Below are positions 33,261 to 42,484 of a DNA stretch of 64,000 nt, piece after piece; the first letter of the stretch is position 1; each line of letters opens with the position of its first letter. The DNA is from Lachnospiraceae bacterium (GTDB taxonomy: Bacteria; Bacillota; Clostridia; Lachnospirales; Lachnospiraceae), in assembly GCA_910575565.1 (NCBI GenBank), contig CAJTFL010000006.1:62001-126000 (forward strand), in the 5' to 3' direction. The notes under the pieces were generated by a model. The model was not told the origin of the DNA. It saw nothing but the letters and a program-made list of their open reading frames with translations, and searched no databases. The position numbers and the translations under genes are program-made.

Positions 33261-35423
33261 CTACAGATGCATAACCCGCTCTTTGATCTCCTGGGTGCGC
33301 CCCTGGTTCCAGAACTGGGTTCCGATATAGCCGCAGGTGCGCCGGGCTACATTCATCTTATCCTGGTCAGTGTTGCCGCACTTGGGGCATTTCCAGATCA
33401 GCTTGTGGTGCTCATCTTCCAGGATCTGGATTTCGCCGTCATAACCGCAGCACTGGCAGTAATCGCTTTTCGTGTTCAGCTCCGCATACATAATATGGTC
33501 ATAAATATGCTGCATCACGGCCAGTACGGCGTCAATATTATCCTGCATATTGGGCACTTCCACGTAGCTGATGGCTCCGCCGGGGGATAATTTCTGGAAC
33601 TGGGCTTCAAAGGTCAGCTTATCGAAGGCATTGATCTCTTCCGTCACGTGGATATGGTAGCTGTTGGTGATATAATTTTTATCCGTCACCCCGGGGATAA
33701 TCCCAAACCGATCCTGCAGGCATTTGGCAAATTTGTAGGTGGTGGACTCCAAGGGCGTTCCGTAAAGGCTGAAGGAGATATTGCTTTCCCTGGCCCATTT
33801 CTGGCAGGTGTCGTTTAAGTGGTTCATTACCTTAAGGGCGAAGGGAGTGCCTTCCGGCTGGGTGTGGGAGAATCCCGTCATGTAGCGGACGCACTCGCAT
33901 AAGCCGGCATAGCCTAAGGAAATGGTGGAGTAGTTGCCGTACAGCAGCTTGTCGATGGTTTCGCCTTTTTTTAACCGGGCTAGGGCGCCGTTTTGCCAAA
34001 GAATGGGAGCCACGTCGGACAAGGTTCCCTTTAAACGGTTGTGGCGGCACATCAGGGCGTTATGGCACAGCTCCAGGCGCTCTTCCATGATTTTCCAGAA
34101 CTTGTCCATATCCTTGCCGGAGGAGCAGGCCGCGTCCACCAGGTTTAAGGTGACAACGCCCTGGTTAAACCGGCCATAAAATTTATACTGATCCTGTTCG
34201 TCCTTGTAGACGGTTAAGAAGGAGCGGCAGCCCATGCAGGGATAGCAGTTCCCGTCCTTAAGCTGCTTCATGATCTTTTCCGAAATATAGTCGGGAACCA
34301 TCCGCTTGGCCGTGCACTGGGCTGCCAGCCTGGTTAATTCCCAGTATTTAGATCCTTCCCGCACATTGTCTTCCTCCAGCACATAAATCAGCTTGGGGAA
34401 GGCGGGGGTGATGAATACGCCTTGCTCGTTTTTTACGCCCTGGATCCGCTGGCGCAGCATTTCCTCGATAATCAAAGCCAAATCATCCCGCAGCTGCCCT
34501 TTGGGAACCTCATTTAAGTACATAAATACGGTGACAAAGGGCGCCTGGCCGTTGGTGGTCATCAAGGTAATTACCTGGTACTGGATCATCTGGACGCCCT
34601 GCTTGATCTCCCGGCGTACCCGCATTTCCGCCATCTGGGCGATCATTTCCTCCGAGGCGTCCACCTTCTGAGCTTCTAATTCCTGGCGCACTTCCCGTCG
34701 GAATTTCTCCCGGCTTACCTGGACGAAGGGGGCGATATGGGATAAGGTAATGCTCTGGCCGCCGTACTGGGAGCTGGCAATCTGGGCGATGGCCTGGGTG
34801 GCGATATTGCAGGCGGTGGAAAAGCTGTGGGGGCGCTCAATCATGGTTTCGCTGATGATTGTGCCGTTTTGGAGCATATCCTCTAAGTTCACCAGGCAGC
34901 AGTTGTGCATATGCTGGGCAAAATAATCGGCGTCATGGAAATGGATAATGCCTTTCTCGTGAGCCTCCACCACTTCCTGGGGAAGCAGAAACCGCTTGGT
35001 AATGTCCTTGCTGACCTCACCGGCCATATAGTCCCTCTGGACGCTGTTCACTACAGGGTTTTTATTGGAATTTTCCTGGAGGACTTCCTCGTTATTGCAC
35101 TCTAAAAGGGAAAGGATTTGCTTGTCGGTGGAATTGGATTTGCGGATAAGCTCCCGTTTGTAGCGGTAGGTAATGTAGTTGGTGGCGACTTTGTAAGCGC
35201 GCTGCTTCATGATCTCTTCCTCTACCATGTCCTGGATCTCTTCCACGCTGGGGCTGCGCTTCATATTGACGCACAGCTGGGTAACGCTTTCAACAACATC
35301 CCGGATCTGGCCGCTGGTAAGGCGGTCAATGTCCTGTACCGTGCAGTTTGCCTTAGATACGGCGTCTTCTATCTTGACAGCATCGAAAGTGACTTCCTGG
35401 CCGCTTCTTTTGATGATATTCAT
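33261..35423 (-). CDS. nrdD: Anaerobic ribonucleoside-triphosphate reductase
   Basis: 720 residues. Makes dNTPs from NTPs without oxygen by glycyl-radical chemistry. N-terminal ATP-cone (MNIIKRSGQEVTFDAVKIEDAV...), then the catalytic barrel with 'MHNCCLVNLEDMLQNG', 'MGCRSFLTVY' and 'YAGLCECVRYMTG', a zinc ribbon (CQCCGYDGE ... CPKCGN), and the C-terminal radical site RRTCGYIGTQFWNQGR (Gly near 698). Full length. Start ATG after GGGAGGAATTTC. Two NrdR-box-like sites lie upstream. Confidence 0.97.
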   Translation of the reverse strand: MNIIKRSGQEVTFDAVKIEDAVSKANCTVQDIDRLTSGQIRDVVESVTQLCVNMKRSPSVEEIQDMVEEEIMKQRAYKVATNYITYRYKRELIRKSNSTDKQILSLLECNNEEVLQENSNKNPVVNSVQRDYMAGEVSKDITKRFLLPQEVVEAHEKGIIHFHDADYFAQHMHNCCLVNLEDMLQNGTIISETMIERPHSFSTACNIATQAIAQIASSQYGGQSITLSHIAPFVQVSREKFRREVRQELEAQKVDASEEMIAQMAEMRVRREIKQGVQMIQYQVITLMTTNGQAPFVTVFMYLNEVPKGQLRDDLALIIEEMLRQRIQGVKNEQGVFITPAFPKLIYVLEEDNVREGSKYWELTRLAAQCTAKRMVPDYISEKIMKQLKDGNCYPCMGCRSFLTVYKDEQDQYKFYGRFNQGVVTLNLVDAACSSGKDMDKFWKIMEERLELCHNALMCRHNRLKGTLSDVAPILWQNGALARLKKGETIDKLLYGNYSTISLGYAGLCECVRYMTGFSHTQPEGTPFALKVMNHLNDTCQKWARESNISFSLYGTPLESTTYKFAKCLQDRFGIIPGVTDKNYITNSYHIHVTEEINAFDKLTFEAQFQKLSPGGAISYVEVPNMQDNIDAVLAVMQHIYDHIMYAELNTKSDYCQCCGYDGEIQILEDEHHKLIWKCPKCGNTDQDKMNVARRTCGYIGTQFWNQGRTQEIKERVMHL

Positions 35424-35439
35424 GAAATTCCTCCCTTTA

Positions 35440-35487
35440 GTTATAGATATAGTATGTGTCTTAAAAAATTAACGCTACATATAGTAT
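35440..35487. promoter_or_regulatory. Tandem NrdR-box-like sites upstream of nrdD
   Basis: ACGCTACATATAGTAT (35472-35487) agrees with the NrdR consensus ACACTATATATAGTGT at 13 of 16 positions. A weaker partner GTTATAGATATAGTAT (35440-35455) matches at 10. Their starts are 32 bases apart, the three-turn spacing usual for NrdR pairs. NrdR would repress nrdD-nrdG when dATP is high. Confidence 0.65.
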
Positions 35488-35565
35488 TATAACCGATGCT
35501 TGAAAATAAGCAAGAGAATTATTCGCACTTTGGCAAAATCATGCGATTTGACGATATTTGTGTTA

Positions 35566-37431
35566 TTATCTGAATTCTTTTAGCATTTGTTCCCGGATAA
35601 GGCCAAAAGGGGCAGGACCGGTATCCAGGAAAAGGCGGTGGAACTTTTCCTCGCTGAAGGAATCCCCTAAGGCGTTGGCTGCCTGGGCTTTGATCTGCCG
35701 GATTTCCAAATAACCGGCATATTCCACGGCACTGTCGCCGGGGGCGTAAAGGGTGTGCCGGTAAAGGGTCTGGGCGATGCCTTCTTCTTTAAGGCCGTAC
35801 TGGCCGGAGAGGAAGTCCTCCACATCCTTTAGGCTCCATCCGTAGTAATTTACCTGGATATCAATAAGGGCATGGATGGCCGTAAAAGAGGACAGGGAAA
35901 GGCGGGCCAGCTGCCGTTCCTCAGGGGTCAGGCCATTTTCGTAGGAAATGGCGTAGCTTCTTCCGTAAAGATCCCAGCCTTTTTCCCATCCGGGAAAGGA
36001 AAGCAGGGTCAGCAAGGGCGTGTCCGAATGATGGCTTAAGTAATTTTCCCGGTAAAATCTGCCGGGAAAACCGGTATAGGATAAGGCGGCGTAAAGCAGC
36101 TCCCTATCCCCGGCAGTGCGCTGGTCGATCAGCAGCGCCCGGTTAACGCGTTCGGAATATTCCCCCAAGGGATCAAAGGGGCGGGCTTCTAAGCCGGGAA
36201 GGGCCAGGGAATCCGCCATCCCGGCAGGAACCGTCCGCACCCATAAAGTATCAGCCGGATCCGCTGGGGCTGGGAAATATTTTTTCGTTTCGGTTTCCAG
36301 GAACAAAAGAACCTGTTCCGGATCCCCCTTTGCAGGGGGAGAGGCTTGTCCCTCATGGGAGGAGGGAGCCAGTTCTAAAAGCTGGTTTAACAGCAGCGCA
36401 TTTTGTTCCAGCTGACCTTCGATTGCCGACAAAAGCTGGCGGATATTCCCATAAGAAGTTCCGGAACGCCGGTTAAGGAGGCGGCTGTAGTATAGTCTGC
36501 CGTTTTTCTGCCCGCACAAGCCTTCATAGTCTGGGGAAGCGGCGGGAAGCTTTAGGATATCGCTGCTTAGCTTTTGGTAGGCAGGGATAACCGATTGGGT
36601 GATGATGCGTTCATGCCTGGCTTCATATTCGCCGGTTTCCTGGCTTGTCAGGCCGGGAACCTGAGCCAGCCTGGAGGAAAAGGAGGCCGCCAGGCTGTTA
36701 TGGCCTGCTTCCAAAGCGAAAGGGGCACAGGCGGCGGAAGCGTCCATGAGCCATTTCCTGGTAAAGGTGATTTCCCCGGAAGCTTCCTCACACAGCCGGA
36801 TAAGATCGCCAAAGAGGCGGGGCATATCGGACAAAAGAGTGAAGTAATCTTCCACGTCCTGACGGGTGTTAAGGGGAAGCAAAGCCAGCATTCTGGGAAC
36901 CTGCACCATTAGTCCCTTCTCCGGGGATAAAAACCGGAGAAGGCGGAAGTGCTCTGTGCCTTCTAAGGCTAATTCCAGGTTGGCATAGGAGGAGAGAACC
37001 TGCCAGGAAAACTGCTGCTCCTGGCTTAGGAGGTTTTTTTCCGTGCCATCCAGCTGGAGCTTTAGGGATTTGATTAATTCCATGCGCTGCCCCCAGCCGG
37101 TTTCCGAAATATCCCAGAAAGCAGGGTAGCAGGGGATAAGGCCTGCGCCCTCCGGATCTTGGTAATAGAAATGCTGGGTCATGTAATCTAAGGAAGCAAG
37201 CCCCTGGCACAGCTCCTCCTTCATCAGCACGAATTCTGCCTGAGCCTGGGATTCGTTCTCTGGCAGGGAGGAAGGGCTTAAGGGCGCAAGGCCATCGGAT
37301 GCCGCCTGTCCAGGGGCTGTGCCGAAAGCCTTGTCCGGCGGGGCGTAAGGGCTGCAGGCCTGGCAGAGAAAAAGGCAGGAGGCCAGCAAAGGAGCCGCAG
37401 GCCGGCAATAGCTTCGGATATTTTTAACCAT
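35566..37431 (-). CDS. DUF885 family protein lacking the peptidase zinc motif
   Basis: 621 residues. Signal peptide of lipoprotein style (hydrophobic to about residue 24, Cys near 26 in CQAC), so probably exported. The rest follows the DUF885 fold, a helical metallopeptidase-like family. Family members usually carry HEGYPGH and EGW motifs. At the matching places this protein has SYTGFPGRFY (about 455-464) and WEKGWDLYG (about 483-491), so the zinc-binding His, Glu and His are gone. The late 'HALIDIQVNYYGWSLKDVEDFL' region is kept. It is probably an inactive relative. Single gene, divergent from the next lipoprotein gene. Confidence 0.75.
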   Translation of the reverse strand: MVKNIRSYCRPAAPLLASCLFLCQACSPYAPPDKAFGTAPGQAASDGLAPLSPSSLPENESQAQAEFVLMKEELCQGLASLDYMTQHFYYQDPEGAGLIPCYPAFWDISETGWGQRMELIKSLKLQLDGTEKNLLSQEQQFSWQVLSSYANLELALEGTEHFRLLRFLSPEKGLMVQVPRMLALLPLNTRQDVEDYFTLLSDMPRLFGDLIRLCEEASGEITFTRKWLMDASAACAPFALEAGHNSLAASFSSRLAQVPGLTSQETGEYEARHERIITQSVIPAYQKLSSDILKLPAASPDYEGLCGQKNGRLYYSRLLNRRSGTSYGNIRQLLSAIEGQLEQNALLLNQLLELAPSSHEGQASPPAKGDPEQVLLFLETETKKYFPAPADPADTLWVRTVPAGMADSLALPGLEARPFDPLGEYSERVNRALLIDQRTAGDRELLYAALSYTGFPGRFYRENYLSHHSDTPLLTLLSFPGWEKGWDLYGRSYAISYENGLTPEERQLARLSLSSFTAIHALIDIQVNYYGWSLKDVEDFLSGQYGLKEEGIAQTLYRHTLYAPGDSAVEYAGYLEIRQIKAQAANALGDSFSEEKFHRLFLDTGPAPFGLIREQMLKEFR

Positions 37432-37717
37432 GGAAAAACACCTCCAAACTGCCGAAAAGTAAAGCTATTATATATTATATTCCGGGGGAGCGCAAGATAT
37501 CCGTTTTAAGATTGCCGTGGGCTGACGGCTGTAGGCGCAAACGGTTAATTCCCGTTTTCAGGGGATTTGCAAACCGTAAAAACCGTAACAGCCGCTGCGG
37601 TAAGAAGATGCCCCGCCTAAACTGTTACAATTTAGAATTGATTAAGCGGCCACACTTTGATATACTGGTTGGTATGGAAAGCAAGATTTCCGTGGAGTTT
37701 AGGATAAATGGGGGAAA

Positions 37718-39229
37718 ATGATGAGGATGAAGATGAGGGGCTATTTGACGGCAGCCGCGGGTGTGCTGGTTTTGGGGCTTTCCGGCTGCGAAGCAGTAGG
37801 CGATTTTGCAGCGGAACAGATGGAGCGGACAGGGGATATTTACCGCAAGGTTTTTTCCGGGGAAGATAAGGAAGAGGAGACCCGGAAAGAGAAGGACGAG
37901 GAAGAGGAAGAAGAGGAAAAAGACCGCCGGGAGAGGGACGGCGAGGATGAAGATCGGGATGAAGGCCAAGGCGGCGATGAGGACGGGGAGGATTTAGGGG
38001 AAAGTGAAGACCAGGCCGGGATTATTAATAACGGAGGCTCGGTGGTGCGCCGTAACGGCGATGATTACTACTGGAGGTATACGGCGGGCAGCGTGGAGCC
38101 GGACGGGCTGTTTGCTTCCTTTTCCTTTAAAAGCGGGGCGGTTAACCAGATGATCTGCCGCCACCCGGACGGCAGCCAGGAGGTGCTGTTTGAGGCAGAA
38201 GGATATGGGGATATTTACTTTGCAGGGGACAGGATGTACTTGATGGAGGAATGGGGAGGCGTATATTCGGTAAACCTTGATGGAAGCGGGAGGATAGATT
38301 ACAGCGATTTTTCTGTTTGGGACGCGGACGGTGAGACTGGAATTGTCCTGGGGGTGTCAGAAAGCACGCCTAAGGTCATCCGCCAGGCGGACGGCTCCAT
38401 GGAGATTGCAGGAGCGGAAAATTCCATTTACGCCGGGACGATAGATGGGTATGCTTACCTTTCTGTCCCGGATTCCGAAGGGGGACTGGTGCTGTACCGG
38501 TATAAGATGGATGGCTCCCAGGCCGCCCAGGAGGTGGATCGTTTTGTGGTTCCCGCGGATCAGGAAGGCTTCGGAGGCCAGGTTTACGTCACCCAGGTCA
38601 GCAGCTTGGAGAACAGGCTGTATTATTCCTACGGATCCTATGCCGGGACGGGAGGCTTTTTCCAAGGCGGTGGGATCAATTACGTGGAGCTTTCCCCAGA
38701 TGGGCAGCCGGCTGGGCGGGGGACGGCGGTAAGCCATATTTTAGCGGAGGAATTCCTGGCGGAAAAGGTTAACGGGGAGGATATCCTCTATTATATTGGT
38801 GAGGAAAACGAGATAAACGGCTCGTATATTAAGTTTCGGGATGAGCCCTACAGCGCCTGCATGGCGGTAAATGTAAACACCATGGCGGAAGCCGTCTCGG
38901 ATTTCCGCCTGGGAAGGCCTGGCGATATCGTGTATTTAAACGGGGCGATGTGCAGGGCAAGAGAAAACCAGGCCGGGTATGACACGCTGCTCCCTAAGGA
39001 GGTGGCGGATTCCTTCGGCTGTACCGGGGATGGGCTGGAAAGCGCTTCCCAGCTGGTGCTTCTGCGAGACGTGGAAGCGGTGGGGGATGAAGTGTATTTT
39101 ACGGTGGAGAAATGCAGCCGTGACACAAGCCGGGATGTGGGATGGCGCCAGGGGTATGCAAGGACGGGCAGCGAGCGTTACCGTTTATCCGGACGGGGAA
39201 ATCAGGTGGAGCTGTTATTTTCTTATTAA
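37718..39229 (+). CDS. Secreted lipoprotein, beta-propeller-like (DUF5050-type)
   Basis: 503 residues. Lipobox LSGC (Cys near 24) and then a very acidic/basic low-complexity linker (residues about 48-95: EEE, KDE, DGED runs) that would hold a domain away from the membrane. The remaining 400 residues have repeated strand patterns such as GDDYYWRY, GDRMYLMEEWGGVYSVNLDGS, GTIDGYAYLSVPDSEGGLVLYRYKMDGS and GDEVYFTVEKC, as in DUF5050 or low-density-lipoprotein-receptor-like propellers common in Clostridia. Ligand unknown. Start ATG after ATGGGGGAAA; nearby ATG codons (37718, 37721, 37727) are alternatives. Confidence 0.65.
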   Translation: MMRMKMRGYLTAAAGVLVLGLSGCEAVGDFAAEQMERTGDIYRKVFSGEDKEEETRKEKDEEEEEEEKDRRERDGEDEDRDEGQGGDEDGEDLGESEDQAGIINNGGSVVRRNGDDYYWRYTAGSVEPDGLFASFSFKSGAVNQMICRHPDGSQEVLFEAEGYGDIYFAGDRMYLMEEWGGVYSVNLDGSGRIDYSDFSVWDADGETGIVLGVSESTPKVIRQADGSMEIAGAENSIYAGTIDGYAYLSVPDSEGGLVLYRYKMDGSQAAQEVDRFVVPADQEGFGGQVYVTQVSSLENRLYYSYGSYAGTGGFFQGGGINYVELSPDGQPAGRGTAVSHILAEEFLAEKVNGEDILYYIGEENEINGSYIKFRDEPYSACMAVNVNTMAEAVSDFRLGRPGDIVYLNGAMCRARENQAGYDTLLPKEVADSFGCTGDGLESASQLVLLRDVEAVGDEVYFTVEKCSRDTSRDVGWRQGYARTGSERYRLSGRGNQVELLFSY

Positions 39230-39236
39230 TTAAATG

Positions 39237-39279
39237 GTGACGCACATCTGACGGAAAGTATTTTTCAAACACGCTCTAG
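39237..39279. repeat. Right half of repeat R2
   Basis: GTGACGCACATCTG then TTTTTCAAACACGCTCTAG; matches positions 4161-4203 of the complete copy. It lies just after the lipoprotein gene. Further on, 39360-39430 holds GAGCGCAAAGCGCGGAG and TTTTGAGCCCAG, blocks shared with 15886-15944 and 59281-59300. Confidence 0.7.
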
Positions 39280-39460
39280 TCACAGGCAAACGCGCTGCAT
39301 CAGCGGCAGGGCGTATCGCATCAGCAGCGAGAAAGGTCAAAGCCCCGGTTTTTGGCAGGATCGGGTGAGCGCAAAGCGCGGAGTAATCCGTGTATCATAG
39401 GGGTCAAAAATCTTTTGAGCCCAGCATAATTTTTATGGATGGAGAAAGGAAACAGACGAT

Positions 39461-41551
39461 ATGTGTAAAGACTGCAAAAAACCATATTACATTACCACGG
39501 CGATTGCTTATACCTCAGGGAAGCCTCACATCGGCAATACGTATGAGATTGTGCTGGCGGACAGCATTGCCCGGTTTAAGCGGGAGCAGGGATTTGATGT
39601 CCGGTTCCAGACGGGGACGGATGAGCACGGGCAGAAGATTGAGGAGAAGGCCGCGGCGGCAGGGATCACCCCCAAGGCTTTTGTGGACAGTGTGGCGAAG
39701 GAAATTCAGGGGATCTGGGATCTGATGAATACCTCCTATGACAAGTTTATCCGCACCACGGATCAGGATCATGAGGCTCAGGTGCAGAAGATTTTTAAGA
39801 AGCTGTACGACCAGGGCGATATTTATAAGGGCTACTATGAGGGTCTTTACTGCACACCCTGCGAGTCCTTTTTTACGGAATCCCAGTTAGTGGACGGGAA
39901 ATGCCCGGACTGCGGCGGCCAGGTAAAGCCGGCAAGGGAGGAAGCCTATTTCTTTAAGATGAGCAAATACGCCCAAAGGCTGATTGACCATATCAATGCC
40001 CACCCGGAATTCATCCAGCCGGTTTCCCGGAAAAATGAGATGATGAATAATTTCCTCCTGCCGGGACTGCAGGATCTGTGCGTGTCCCGCACCTCCTTTA
40101 GCTGGGGGATCCCTGTGGACTTTGATCCCAAGCACGTAACGTATGTGTGGCTGGATGCTTTGACCAATTATATTACCGGCCTGGGCTATGACTGCGGCGG
40201 AAACCATGGGGAGTTGTTTAACGCTTTCTGGCCTGCGGATCTGCACTTGATTGGTAAGGATATTATCCGCTTCCACACCATTTACTGGCCCATTTTCCTG
40301 ATGGCTCTTGAGCTGCCCCTTCCTAAGCAGGTGTTTGGCCATCCCTGGCTGCTCCAGGGTGACGGCAAGATGAGCAAGTCTAAGGGGAATGTGCTGTATG
40401 CCGATGATTTAGTGGGGATTTTCGGGGTGGATGCGGTGCGCTATTTCGTGCTCCATGAGATGCCTTTTGAAAATGACGGCGTGATTTCCTGGGAGCTGAT
40501 GGTGGAGCGGATGAATTCGGATCTGGCCAATATCCTGGGCAATTTAGTAAAGCGCACGATTTCTATGAGCAACCAGTATTTCGGCGGGATTATGGAGAAC
40601 CGGCAGACAGCCAGTGAAGAAGAGGCGGCAGTGGATCAGGATTTAAAGGCTACGGTGCTGGCGGCGGTGAAGAAAGCGGAAGATAAGATGGACGAGCTTC
40701 GGGTGGCGGATGCCATTACCGCGATTTTTGAGATTTTCCGCAGGAGCAATAAATATATTGACGAGACCGCGCCTTGGGTGCTGGCAAAGGATGAGGCCAA
40801 GAAGGACAGGCTGGCTACGGTGCTGTATCACCTGGCAGAGTCCATAACCATCGGTGCATCCCTGCTGGAATCCTTTATGCCGGAAACATCCGAAAAGATC
40901 TTAAGGCAGCTTAATGTGGCCAAAAGGCCCCTGGCGGAAATGGATGAGTTTGGGAAGTATCCTTCCGGGAACCAGGTGACAGGGGAGCCGGAAATCCTGT
41001 TTGCCCGGCTGAACTTAAAAGATGTGCTGAAAAAGGCGGAAGAGATCCGCAAGGCTCAGGCGGAAGCGGCAGTTAAGGAAGCTGAGGCGGAAGGCGGAAA
41101 AGAAGGAGCGAAGGCGGAAGGCGGAAAAGAAGGAGCGAAGGCGGAAGGCGGAAAAGAAGGAGCGAAGGCTGACGGCGGGAAAGAGGCCGGAACGGATGGA
41201 GAAGCCATTGATTTGGAAGCCAAACCGGAGATTTCCTATGACGATTTTGCCAAGCTGCAGTTTTTGGTAGGGGAGATCATTGCCTGCGAGGAGGTAAAGA
41301 AATCGAAAAAGCTTCTCTGCTCCCAGGTGAAGGTAGGGAATCAGATCCGCCAGATTGTCAGCGGCATAAAAGCTTACTATACCCCGGAAGAGATGGTGGG
41401 GAAAAAGGTGATGGTGCTGATGAATCTGGCGCCCAGGAAAATGGCTGGCGTGGTTTCGGAGGGGATGCTTCTGTGTGCGGAAGATGCGTCGGGGAATCTG
41501 GCGCTGATGACGCCGGAAAAGGATATGCCTTCCGGAGCGGAGATTTGTTAA
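39461..41551 (+). CDS. metG: Methionine--tRNA ligase
   Basis: 696 residues. Class I synthetase: TSGKPHIGNTYE (HIGH), zinc knuckle CTPCESFF...CPDCGG (one-knuckle form), GKMSKSKGNV (KMSKS), and the helical anticodon domain (WELMVERMNSDLANILGNL). The C-terminal ~110 residues (ISYDDFAKLQFLVGEIIACEEVKKSKKL...GMLLCAED) are a tRNA-binding EMAPII/Trbp111-type domain. Between them is a linker with three copies of AEGGKEGAK. Start ATG after GGAGAAAGGAAACAGACGAT. The last bases overlap the likely start of the TraX-like gene. Confidence 0.97.
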   Translation: MCKDCKKPYYITTAIAYTSGKPHIGNTYEIVLADSIARFKREQGFDVRFQTGTDEHGQKIEEKAAAAGITPKAFVDSVAKEIQGIWDLMNTSYDKFIRTTDQDHEAQVQKIFKKLYDQGDIYKGYYEGLYCTPCESFFTESQLVDGKCPDCGGQVKPAREEAYFFKMSKYAQRLIDHINAHPEFIQPVSRKNEMMNNFLLPGLQDLCVSRTSFSWGIPVDFDPKHVTYVWLDALTNYITGLGYDCGGNHGELFNAFWPADLHLIGKDIIRFHTIYWPIFLMALELPLPKQVFGHPWLLQGDGKMSKSKGNVLYADDLVGIFGVDAVRYFVLHEMPFENDGVISWELMVERMNSDLANILGNLVKRTISMSNQYFGGIMENRQTASEEEAAVDQDLKATVLAAVKKAEDKMDELRVADAITAIFEIFRRSNKYIDETAPWVLAKDEAKKDRLATVLYHLAESITIGASLLESFMPETSEKILRQLNVAKRPLAEMDEFGKYPSGNQVTGEPEILFARLNLKDVLKKAEEIRKAQAEAAVKEAEAEGGKEGAKAEGGKEGAKAEGGKEGAKADGGKEAGTDGEAIDLEAKPEISYDDFAKLQFLVGEIIACEEVKKSKKLLCSQVKVGNQIRQIVSGIKAYYTPEEMVGKKVMVLMNLAPRKMAGVVSEGMLLCAEDASGNLALMTPEKDMPSGAEIC
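41091..41180 (+). repeat. 27-bp tandem repeats inside metG
   Basis: About three and a half copies of a 27-bp unit encoding AEGGKEGAK in the linker before the tRNA-binding domain. In-frame, so copy number could vary without breaking the enzyme. Confidence 0.85.
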
Positions 41552-42396
41552 TCCATCAGGGGAATGATGCGTCCGCTTTTTCCGGTGGGGAAAGCAGGGA
41601 GAAAAGCGCCGGTAAGGCCGTTTTTCTCCCGCTGTTTGCTCGGGAAAGCAGCAGGAAAGGCCAGGGGAAAAGGCCAGGGCTTTCCGGGAGCGCACTTAAG
41701 CTGATTGCCGCCTGTTCTATGCTCCTGGATCACATGGGCGTTTTGTGGATCAAGAAAGGGGTGCTGGAAAACGAAACCCCGGCATGGCTTTTCGCCTTGT
41801 GGGGAGAGGAAGGCAGGGAAGGCTTTGAGCGGGCATATCTGGTTTTGCGCTGCGCGGGAAGGCTGGCTTTCCCCATCTTTGCATTTTTTTTGGCGGAAGG
41901 GTTCTGCCATTCACGGAACCGGAAAAGGTACGGGCTGCGTCTTTTGGCAGCTGCCCTTTTGACGGAGGGGATCTTTGACTGGGCAATTTACGGCAAATGG
42001 TTTTATCCTGCCTACCAGAATGTGCTATTCACCTTGCTGATTGGCTTTGTGATGCTGTGGGGGATAGAGCGAAGCTGGCAGAATGAATGGGTCAGGGCTT
42101 TCTGGATTGTGGCCGGGGGAGGCGGGGCGCTTCTGCTGCGGTCGGATTACGACGTCCTTGGGGTGATGCTGATCCTCCTGCTTTACTGCCTGAAAGACAG
42201 CCCCTGTCGGCTGGCTGCGGGGGCGGTGATGATGGCGGTAGCGGCTGCGGGCGGCTCTGTCATGGGGTATTTTGCCGTCCTGGCCTTTCCCCTTCTGGCG
42301 CTCTATAATGGGGAGAGGGGGCGGCGGCCTGGAAAATACTTTTTCTACCTGTTTTACCCGGGGCATTTGCTTTTGCTGCGCCTGATGAGGGGATAG
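41545..42396 (+). CDS. TraX family membrane protein
   Basis: About 283 residues. After a basic N-terminal stretch comes the TraX core: 'SALKLIAACSMLLDHMGVLWIKKG', 'GRLAFPIFAFFLAEGFCHSRNRKRYGLRLL', 'FDWAIYGKWFYPAYQNVLFTLLIGFVMLW', then several more membrane segments ending 'KYFFYLFYPGHLLLLRLM'. TraX in F plasmid acetylates pilin; chromosomal relatives in Firmicutes have unknown targets. The start is uncertain: TTG 41545, with GGAG 7 bases before, overlaps the metG stop. The first ATG is inside the conserved core. The N-terminus is longer than in most relatives. Confidence 0.75.
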   Translation: MLIHQGNDASAFSGGESREKSAGKAVFLPLFARESSRKGQGKRPGLSGSALKLIAACSMLLDHMGVLWIKKGVLENETPAWLFALWGEEGREGFERAYLVLRCAGRLAFPIFAFFLAEGFCHSRNRKRYGLRLLAAALLTEGIFDWAIYGKWFYPAYQNVLFTLLIGFVMLWGIERSWQNEWVRAFWIVAGGGGALLLRSDYDVLGVMLILLLYCLKDSPCRLAAGAVMMAVAAAGGSVMGYFAVLAFPLLALYNGERGRRPGKYFFYLFYPGHLLLLRLMRG

Positions 42397-42484
42397 CACA
42401 GCCGTACAACTGGCGGCAGACGGGCGAAAGCGGAATTGTGTAAGCTTAAGGCAGAGAAAAACAGCAGCAGGAGGTGCGGTTCCC

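Noticed and set aside
37512-37721. 69-residue frame upstream of the propeller lipoprotein
   Set aside because: No ribosome site, overlaps the lipoprotein start, and the sequence has no domain features.
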